Below the pieces are notes generated by a model. It was not told the origin of the DNA. It worked only from the letters and a program-made list of their open reading frames with translations, and did not search any database. A stretch of 12,177 nucleotides of DNA from Pelosinus fermentans (GTDB lineage Bacteria > Bacillota > Negativicutes > DSM-13327). Shown piece by piece: positions 7,276 to 12,177 of the stretch. Position numbers and translations under genes: made by a program. The stretch's first letter is position 1. Each line of letters starts with the position of its first letter. Location of the stretch: NCBI GenBank assembly GCA_002434245.1, contig DJJR01000032.1:32341-44517 (forward strand), read 5' to 3'.

Positions 7276-7362
7276 TTGAACCGCAGAGACACAGAGCGCG
7301 CAGAGGGGTATTTTTTACCCTATCTATCTTTTTTCTGTGTTCTCTGCGCCTCTGTGGTTCGA
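7276..7362. repeat. Palindromic intergenic repeat element IR2
   Basis: The left arm from 7278 (GAACCGCAGAGACACAGAG, then further purine-rich bases to about 7303) is the inverted copy of the right arm 7335-7360 at 20 of 26 positions; several differences become G-U pairs in plus-strand RNA. Short units near CGCAGAGA repeat within the arms. The middle contains a small nested hairpin, GGGTA (7306-7310) with TACCC (7316-7320). It lies in the 208-nt gap between prmC and the Sua5 gene. Reading frames through the element translate its repeats (for example EPQRHRARRG) and are not credible genes. No proper T-tract follows. Confidence 0.75.
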
Positions 7363-7419
7363 AAAATACGCTAACGCTTTTTTATTTAAATGTTTTATTT
7401 CATAAAGGTAGGGGGTATT

Positions 7420-8469
7420 ATGCATACTGAATATTTTGTAGTGGATAAAGATCAGCCGGATCAAGGAGTGTTAGGTCAGGCAGCGGAACTCTTAAAACAA
7501 GGCAAGTTGGTAGCTTTTCCGACAGAAACCGTTTATGGGTTAGGTGCAAATGGTCTGGATGAAAAGGCGATAGCCAATATTTATGTAGCAAAGGGAAGAC
7601 CTTCAGATAATCCTTTAATTTTACATATTTCTCATATAGAAGAACTAAAACAGCTTGTTGCCCATATTCCTAATAATGCGAAAGTTTTGATGAATGCGTA
7701 TTGGCCAGGGCCTCTTACCATTGTATTTCGAAGAGCTGCAATTGTGCCGGATATTGTGACTGGAGGCTTAGAGACTGTAGGGATTCGTCTGCCTGATTCT
7801 GTTGTTGCCCGTGAGCTAATCGCTTTGGCGGGTACGCCGATTGCCGCGCCTAGTGCAAACATTTCAGGAAGGCCGAGCCCGACTAATGCTCAAGCTGTAT
7901 TAGTTGATCTGGAGGGCAAAATTGATGCTGTAGTGGATGCTGGCAATTGTCAGATTGGATTGGAGTCAACGGTTATCGATTGTACAACGCCAGTGCCCAC
8001 CTTGCTAAGGCCGGGAGGGATTACTTTGGAAATGCTGATGGAAACGTTAGGAGAAGTGGAAATGGATCCGATTCTTAGCGGGAGTTTTGAACTTGCCCCT
8101 CGCTCACCGGGGATGAAATATACTCATTACGCTCCCGATGCACCAATGGTGTTAGTGGAAGGTGAATATCCTCAAGTGCTAGAGTTGCTTTTGAAGGAAG
8201 TTTCGGCAGCATTGGCAGAGGGGAAAAGGGTAGGAGCCTTAATTTCCGCCCAGACAGCCGACAAATTGCCCATAGGCACCATACCTTTTGTATATGGCAT
8301 GCGGGAGAATGTAGAAGAGATAGCTGCAAATTTGTATCTGGCTCTACGCAATTATGATGATCATTCAGTAGATGTGATTTTTGCAGAGGGTATTTCCGAA
8401 GAGGGCTTAGGACTGGCAGTGATGAATCGCCTGCGAAAGGCTAGCGGCTACCGGATTATCAAAGGATAA
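7420..8469 (+). CDS. L-threonylcarbamoyladenylate synthase, Sua5 type
   Basis: Makes threonylcarbamoyl-AMP from threonine, bicarbonate and ATP, the first step of the t6A37 modification of ANN-decoding tRNAs. The 349-residue protein is the long Sua5 form, equivalent to B. subtilis YwlC, not the short TsaC form. The catalytic YrdC domain (about 13-200) shows FPTETVYGLGANG (33-45), KGRPSDNPL (58-66), and SANISGRPSPT (145-155). A linker with SPGMKYTHYAPDAPM (229-243) leads into the C-terminal Sua5 domain, which gates the active site in the family. The ATG at 7420 follows a G-rich site (AGGTAGGGGG); the frame extends ten codons upstream without a ribosome-binding site. TsaB, TsaD and TsaE are not in this window. 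Confidence 0.95.
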   Translation: MHTEYFVVDKDQPDQGVLGQAAELLKQGKLVAFPTETVYGLGANGLDEKAIANIYVAKGRPSDNPLILHISHIEELKQLVAHIPNNAKVLMNAYWPGPLTIVFRRAAIVPDIVTGGLETVGIRLPDSVVARELIALAGTPIAAPSANISGRPSPTNAQAVLVDLEGKIDAVVDAGNCQIGLESTVIDCTTPVPTLLRPGGITLEMLMETLGEVEMDPILSGSFELAPRSPGMKYTHYAPDAPMVLVEGEYPQVLELLLKEVSAALAEGKRVGALISAQTADKLPIGTIPFVYGMRENVEEIAANLYLALRNYDDHSVDVIFAEGISEEGLGLAVMNRLRKASGYRIIKG

Positions 8470-8483
8470 CATATACACTATAT

Positions 8484-8517
8484 CCCCCACATATATATTA
8501 TAAAATGGAGGTGGGGG
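8484..8517 (+). promoter_or_regulatory. Hairpin covering the mntP translation start region
   Basis: CCCCCAC (8484-8490) is the exact inverse complement of GTGGGGG (8511-8517), with a 20-nt AT-rich loop. The second arm begins at the end of the Shine-Dalgarno GGAGG (8507-8511) and runs up to the start codons, so folding would hinder initiation on the mntP-like gene. The 48-nt gap is too short for, and does not resemble, the yybP-ykoY manganese riboswitch known from other mntP genes. Confidence 0.5.
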
Positions 8518-8520
8518 TTG

Positions 8521-9120
8521 GTGACGAGTTTAGAATTATTGATGTTAAGTGCAGCCCTGGGTACAGATTTATTTTCTGTGGCTGTTCCTATTGGCATGAA
8601 TCCTATGAGACGTAAGATTATTTTTCGTGCAGCAGTTGTTTTTGCTTTATTTCATATTGTTCTCATATTGACAGGTTATTATATTGGTAATTTTCTGGGA
8701 GCAGTGGTAGAACGATTCGGCAGTTACCATAGTGAATATCCTCTGCTGGTTATGGAAAATTGGGCCAGTATTTTAGGAGCATTGGTTTTAATCGGTTTGG
8801 GCATATATATGATTAGAGAAAACTTGTTTGTATCTGAACCAAATCAGAGTAAAGCTCATCCCTTGCAAGGCATCTCCTTGCTGGTATTGGCAACTAGCGT
8901 AAGCATTGATGCCTTAGCCGCAGGATTTAGTATGGGGATGATGGATGTTGATCTGGTCAGATTAAGTTTTATTTTGGGAAGCGTTATCTTCTTAATTGCC
9001 TTGTTTGGGCTGAGTTTAGGGCGTAAAGTAGGACGTTATATAGGTGGTAAGGCGGAGTGTATCGGAGGAATTGTACTTGCTTTATTAGGGATGCACATTC
9101 TATGGGCGATGCTGCATTGA
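8521..9120 (+). CDS. mntP: MntP-family manganese efflux pump
   Basis: Predicted inner-membrane exporter that lowers cytoplasmic manganese. The 199-residue protein has two homologous halves and six hydrophobic segments (about 4-24, 35-56, 80-98, 116-138, 147-166, 180-197), as in the family. The two halves carry matching signatures, ALGTDLFSVAVPIGM (12-26) and ATSVSIDALAAGFSMGM (124-140), placing Asp16 and Asp130 in membrane segments where metal-binding acids are expected. GTG at 8521 is taken as start (9 nt after GGAGG); TTG at 8518 is an alternative only one codon longer. The gene matches B. subtilis ywlD in position between Sua5 and ywlE. A hairpin overlaps its start region. The related YtaF sporulation family is less likely given this synteny. 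Confidence 0.87.
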   Translation: MTSLELLMLSAALGTDLFSVAVPIGMNPMRRKIIFRAAVVFALFHIVLILTGYYIGNFLGAVVERFGSYHSEYPLLVMENWASILGALVLIGLGIYMIRENLFVSEPNQSKAHPLQGISLLVLATSVSIDALAAGFSMGMMDVDLVRLSFILGSVIFLIALFGLSLGRKVGRYIGGKAECIGGIVLALLGMHILWAMLH

Positions 9121-9173
9121 TAATAAAATAGCTTGGTTAGGTAGTGCAATAATATAGCAGAAAGGCAGTGGAG

Positions 9174-9650
9174 ATGAAAATGCTGCAGATATTAATTATT
9201 TGTACGGGTAATACTTGTCGGAGCCCTATGGCAGAGGTATTGCTGAAAGACAAAATAAAAAAATACAATGTTGTGGAGCAGATTGCTGTGGCGTCTGCTG
9301 GTATCGCAGCATGGGATGAGGGACGGGCATCAAAAGGAGCACAATGTGTCATGAAACAGCGGGGAATTGATATCTTAGGTCACCGCTCCCGTCGTCTGTC
9401 AAGAGAAGATATTGTAAGGGCAGATTTGTTGCTGACCATGACGGCCAGTCATAAAGAAGCCGTGCTTTCTATCATGCCTGAGGCATGGAATAAGGTATTT
9501 ACATTGGCTGAGTTTGCTGGTGAAAAGAAAGATATTTCTGATCCTTACGGCGGAGATATCGCTATTTATGAGGCCTGCGCTGTTGAAATAGAAAAGATTT
9601 TGGAAAAGTCCTGGGGAAGAATCTTGGAACTTGCAGGAAAAATGAGTTGA
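9174..9650 (+). CDS. ywlE: Low-molecular-weight phosphatase, probably protein-arginine phosphatase
   Basis: Cytoplasmic phosphatase of the low-molecular-weight tyrosine phosphatase fold, 158 residues. The N-terminal P-loop CTGNTCRS supplies nucleophile Cys10 and Arg16; the general acid is Asp123 in ISDPYGG. The P-loop has threonine (Thr14) at the position equivalent to Thr11 of Bacillus/Geobacillus YwlE, which selects phosphoarginine; true tyrosine phosphatases carry a bulkier residue there. With its place between mntP and rpiB, this supports YwlE-type removal of McsB-made arginine phosphates. McsB itself is not in the window, so the substrate is inference. ATG 9174 has AAAGG 8 nt ahead; ATG 9180, with GGAG 6 nt ahead, would give a product two residues shorter that also fits family N-termini. 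Confidence 0.88.
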   Translation: MKMLQILIICTGNTCRSPMAEVLLKDKIKKYNVVEQIAVASAGIAAWDEGRASKGAQCVMKQRGIDILGHRSRRLSREDIVRADLLLTMTASHKEAVLSIMPEAWNKVFTLAEFAGEKKDISDPYGGDIAIYEACAVEIEKILEKSWGRILELAGKMS

Positions 9651-9671
9651 GTATAGAAAAAAATGACGAAG

Positions 9672-9698
9672 AGAGTGTTTGAAGGAATCGAACACTCT
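9672..9698. repeat. Short inverted repeat between ywlE and rpiB
   Basis: AGAGTGTT (9672-9679) and AACACTCT (9691-9698) form a perfect 8-bp stem with an 11-nt loop, 16 nt before the rpiB ribosome-binding site. It is followed on the plus strand by an A-run, not a T-run, so it is not a forward terminator. It may be an RNA-processing or stabilising stem within the operon. Confidence 0.45.
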
Positions 9699-9726
9699 GC
9701 ATGCAAAAAAAGCTGGAGGTTTATAT

Positions 9727-10167
9727 ATGTTGGTTGCAATTGGTAGTGATCATGGTGGTTTTTTGCTGAAGGAAGAGATTAAAAAATTATTAACAGAAGA
9801 AAACATTGCATTCGAAGATTTTGGGACTCATTCCATAGCGTCAGTTGATTATCCTGACATTGCAAAAAAAGTGGGAGAAGCTGTGGCTGCTGGTCAATAT
9901 ACTAGAGGTATTTTGATTTGTGGTACAGGCATTGGCATCAGCATTGCAGCAAATAAAATAAAAGGAATTCGGGCGGCTCTTTGTCATGATGTTTTTTCAG
10001 CAAAAATGACGAGAGAACATAACGATGCGAATGTGTTAGCAATGGGAGAAAGAGTCATCGGACCAGGATTGGCACGTATGATTGTTTCAACTTGGCTTGC
10101 AACGGATTTTATCGGTGGCCGTCATGGTGATCGAGTCGCAAAGATTTCCCAGCTAGAATCAAAATAA
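9727..10167 (+). CDS. rpiB: Ribose-5-phosphate isomerase B
   Basis: Interconverts ribose-5-phosphate and ribulose-5-phosphate in the pentose phosphate pathway. The 146-residue protein is a full-length RpiB/LacAB family member. It starts with the signature IGSDHGGF (5-12, including Asp8 and His9), and has the catalytic base Cys65 in LICGTGIGISIAANK, followed by REHNDANVLAMG (96-107) with His98. The cysteine at 65 distinguishes ribose/allose isomerases from more divergent relatives. ATG 9727 follows GGAGG (9715-9719) with 7 nt spacing and removes an unconserved upstream extension in the same frame. It corresponds to B. subtilis ywlF. LacA/LacB galactose-6-phosphate isomerase subunits are related, but they come as pairs and no second copy is present. 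Confidence 0.95.
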   Translation: MLVAIGSDHGGFLLKEEIKKLLTEENIAFEDFGTHSIASVDYPDIAKKVGEAVAAGQYTRGILICGTGIGISIAANKIKGIRAALCHDVFSAKMTREHNDANVLAMGERVIGPGLARMIVSTWLATDFIGGRHGDRVAKISQLESK

Positions 10168-10196
10168 GCAGTCTTCGGAAAGCCTTATTTACTGAT

Positions 10197-10262
10197 GGCA
10201 AAGATGAGCAAAACGAATGCTTCCACCTGGTGCTTAACCTATGGTGATCCTTAGTCTTTGCC
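10197..10262 (+). promoter_or_regulatory. Possible structured leader ahead of ywlG
   Basis: The 155-nt gap between rpiB and ywlG contains GGCAAAGA (10197-10204) and its exact inverse complement TCTTTGCC (10255-10262), enclosing about 50 nt. AAACG (10211-10215) can also pair with CGTTT (10262-10266), partly competing. I do not recognise a known riboswitch or T-box, and no clear sigma-A promoter is visible. The long gap in an otherwise compact gene run suggests a leader or an internal promoter, but the support is limited. Confidence 0.3.
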
Positions 10263-10322
10263 GTTTCGAGCTGTATATGATTGTTTTCTGGCAGTACACA
10301 ATGATCATTAGGAGGGAATGGC

Positions 10323-10871
10323 ATGAGCAGCGAAATAGAGGAGATACGAAGCCAGACGATAAAAGCCGCTGAAGAGCTGCTGCAGACAGCAAGAGCTGCT
10401 TCGGGGCAGCTTATGGTCGTTGGTTGTAGTACGAGCGAGGTAATGGGCGCGCGAATTGGTTCATCGGGCTCTTCCGATGTGGCCCAAGCTATTTTAAGCG
10501 GCTTAATGACTGTTTGTGCAAAATTTGATGTATCTTTAGCAGTGCAGTGCTGTGAACATTTAAATAGGGCATTGGTGGTGCAAAGACCCGTTGCCGAAAC
10601 CTATCGGTTAGAGCCTGTAATGGTCGTTCCTGTTCCCAAAGCGGGGGGCGCATTTGCAGCTATGGCGATGAGTTCTTTTAAATGTCCGGTGGTAGTAGAA
10701 CATATTCAGGCCCATGTTGGTTTAGATATTGGCAATACTTTGATTGGTATGCACTTAAAAGCAGTAGCTGTACCAGTGCGTTTGCAGCAAAAGAATATTG
10801 GACAAGCATTCTTGACCGCAGCTCTTACTCGTCCAAAGCTGATTGGTGGTCCGCGGTCTGTCTACAAATAA
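10323..10871 (+). CDS. ywlG: YwlG family protein (TIGR01440, DUF436), unknown function
   Basis: Conserved protein of unknown function found in Bacillota, nearly always beside rpiB and glyA. The 182-residue length is typical. Conserved-looking blocks are GCSTSEVMG (34-42), CCEHLNRALV (76-85), PKAGGA (105-110), GLDIGNTLIGMHL (133-145) and TRPKLIGGPR (169-178). The clustered Cys and His residues (Cys35, Cys76, Cys77, His79) could bind a metal or ligand; this is inference. There is no signal peptide or membrane segment, so it should be cytoplasmic. ATG 10323 follows AGGAGG (10310-10315) with 7 nt spacing. The gene ends 18 nt before glyA, suggesting cotranscription and perhaps a role linked to pentose phosphate or one-carbon metabolism. 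Confidence 0.9.
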   Translation: MSSEIEEIRSQTIKAAEELLQTARAASGQLMVVGCSTSEVMGARIGSSGSSDVAQAILSGLMTVCAKFDVSLAVQCCEHLNRALVVQRPVAETYRLEPVMVVPVPKAGGAFAAMAMSSFKCPVVVEHIQAHVGLDIGNTLIGMHLKAVAVPVRLQQKNIGQAFLTAALTRPKLIGGPRSVYK

Positions 10872-10889
10872 AAATATGGGGGAAATAAA

Positions 10890-12125
10890 ATGAGTGTACT
10901 TACTAATTTTGATCCAGAGATTGCCAAAGCGATTCAATTAGAAGGGCAGCGTCAGGAAAACAAGCTTGAATTGATTGCTTCTGAGAATTTTGTCAGTAAA
11001 GCAGTCATGGAAGCTCAAGGATCCGTCTTGACGAATAAATATGCTGAGGGATATCCGGGAAAACGTTATTATGGTGGCTGCGAGCACGTAGATGTGGTGG
11101 AACAGCTGGCAATTGACAGAGTGAAAGAACTTTTTGGGGTAGAACATGCAAATGTGCAGCCTCATTCCGGTGCTCAAGCCAATACTGCAGTATATTTTGC
11201 TTTTCTGCAGCCAGGTGACACTATCCTGGGTATGAATCTGGCTCATGGTGGACATTTGACTCATGGCAGTCCTGTGAACATTTCCGGCAAATGGTTCAAT
11301 ATTGTACCTTATGGCGTAGATGCGCAAACTCATTTAATTAATTATGATGAAGTAGCAGAACTTGCTGCGAAGCACCGCCCCAAAATGATTGTTGCAGGTG
11401 CCAGTGCTTATTCCCGGATTATTGATTTTGAACGTATAGGCAAGATTGCTCGTGAAGTAGGTGCCATGTTAATGGTGGACATGGCTCATATTGCTGGCTT
11501 GGTAGCGGCAGGGCTTCATCCGACGCCTGTAGGACATGCCGATATTATTACAACAACGACTCATAAAACCTTACGCGGGCCTCGCGGCGGCGTGATTATG
11601 TGCCGCAGTGAATTGGCTCCTAAAGTGGATAAAGCTATATTCCCGGGAATTCAGGGTGGACCTTTGATGCATATCATTGCAGCGAAAGCGGTTGCGTTTA
11701 AAGAAGCTTTATCAGAAGAGTTTAAAGTGTACCAGCAGCAGATTGTTAAAAATGCAGCGACATTAGCAGAGGGGTTAAAAAAAGAAGGGTTTACCTTAGT
11801 CTCAGGTGGTACCGATAATCATTTATTGCTAGTCGATTTACGTCCCCAGAGCATGACTGGCAAAGAGGCAGAAAAGATCCTGGATGAAGTGGGCGTTACT
11901 GTCAATAAAAATGCGATTCCTTATGATCCGGCCAGTCCCTTTATTACAAGCGGCATTCGGATTGGCACAGCAGCACTTACGACTCGCGGTATGAAAGAAG
12001 CCGATATGGAGATCGTAGCTGCTATTATTGCCATGGTGCTGAATCGTCCCACAGATGATGCTGTGAAAGCAGAAGCAGTAAAGCTAATCAGTGAATTGTG
12101 TAAGAAACATCCCCTGTATGCTTAA
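10890..12125 (+). CDS. glyA: Serine hydroxymethyltransferase
   Basis: Pyridoxal-phosphate enzyme that converts serine and tetrahydrofolate to glycine and 5,10-methylenetetrahydrofolate, the main source of one-carbon units. The 411-residue length is standard for bacterial GlyA. The PLP-binding lysine is Lys226 in [14 protein letters not shown]; Asp197 and His200 in VDMAHIAGL hold the cofactor ring. Other family blocks are LIASENFVS (28-36), [13 protein letters not shown] (51-63) and PHSGAQAN (91-98). The ATG follows a GGGGGA site with about 6 nt spacing. The protein is complete and its last codons are followed by only 52 nt of sequence, in which I see no gene or terminator. In B. subtilis the same position follows ywlG. 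Confidence 0.98.
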   Translation: MSVLTNFDPEIAKAIQLEGQRQENKLELIASENFVSKAVMEAQGSVLTNKYAEGYPGKRYYGGCEHVDVVEQLAIDRVKELFGVEHANVQPHSGAQANTAVYFAFLQPGDTILGMNLAHGGHLTHGSPVNISGKWFNIVPYGVDAQTHLINYDEVAELAAKHRPKMIVAGASAYSRIIDFERIGKIAREVGAMLMVDMAHIAGLVAAGLHPTPVGHADIITTTTHKTLRGPRGGVIMCRSELAPKVDKAIFPGIQGGPLMHIIAAKAVAFKEALSEEFKVYQQQIVKNAATLAEGLKKEGFTLVSGGTDNHLLLVDLRPQSMTGKEAEKILDEVGVTVNKNAIPYDPASPFITSGIRIGTAALTTRGMKEADMEIVAAIIAMVLNRPTDDAVKAEAVKLISELCKKHPLYA

Positions 12126-12177
12126 GATGGACAAGCAGTTTGTATAAATAGATAGAACGTAAAAAGTCGAGATTATA

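Noticed and set aside
7218..7430. 70-residue plus-strand open frame between prmC and the Sua5 gene
   Set aside because: Most of it is translated IR2 repeat, and it overlaps the start of the Sua5 gene. Only its short head is kept as a low-interest finding.
8470..8520. yybP-ykoY manganese riboswitch ahead of the mntP-like gene
   Set aside because: The gap is only about 50 nt and lacks the conserved motifs; only a simple hairpin is present.
10300..10309. 10-nt palindrome AATGATCATT as an operator
   Set aside because: A palindrome of this length is expected several times by chance in 12 kb, and no regulator is linked to it.
10168..10322. T-box, glycine or tetrahydrofolate riboswitch ahead of ywlG-glyA
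   Set aside because: I could not find the T-box core or the conserved motifs of those riboswitches.

Overview
The window looks like an ordinary chromosomal segment of a low-to-mid GC Gram-positive-lineage bacterium (Bacillota). Strong GGAGG-type ribosome-binding sites, sigma-A promoters, a DeoR-type fructose operon and the gene order Sua5/ywlC - mntP/ywlD - ywlE - rpiB/ywlF - ywlG - glyA all support this; that order matches the Bacillus subtilis ywl cluster. The rpmE - DUF1385 (yqhQ-like) - prfA - prmC block next to it suits Clostridia or Negativicutes (Sporomusa/Pelosinus-like). The placement below phylum is inference.

The left third (30-3682, minus strand) is a complete fructose operon read right to left: DeoR-family repressor (fruR), 1-phosphofructokinase (fruK), a separate PTS IIA protein, and the IIBC permease. 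The first three genes are tightly coupled: an 8-nt overlap, then a 6-nt gap with the next ribosome-binding site inside the previous gene. A conserved hairpin separates the IIA gene from the permease gene. A consensus sigma-A promoter lies in front of fruR, with two direct repeats (probable operators) at and upstream of the -35 box. Together the genes import fructose as fructose-1-phosphate, convert it to fructose-1,6-bisphosphate, and sense the intermediate.

The 417-nt divergent intergenic region (3683-4099) holds the fru promoter and operators, a palindromic repeat element (IR1, about 3841-3934), and an extended -10 promoter driving rpmE.

The right two thirds (4100-12125, plus strand) are housekeeping genes in one direction: ribosomal protein L31, a DUF1385 membrane protein, peptide release factor 1 and its glutamine methyltransferase PrmC, then (after a second palindromic repeat, IR2, about 7276-7362) the threonylcarbamoyl-AMP synthase for tRNA t6A, a MntP-family manganese exporter, a low-molecular-weight phosphatase that probably acts on phosphoarginine, ribose-5-phosphate isomerase B, the uncharacterised YwlG family, and serine hydroxymethyltransferase. 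Translation termination and tRNA modification therefore sit beside pentose and one-carbon metabolism.

I see no defence system, prophage, insertion sequence, CRISPR array, tRNA or rRNA. The most unusual features are the two intergenic palindromes, which look like divergent variants of one purine-rich repeat template, and a hairpin that would bury the translation start region of the mntP-like gene.
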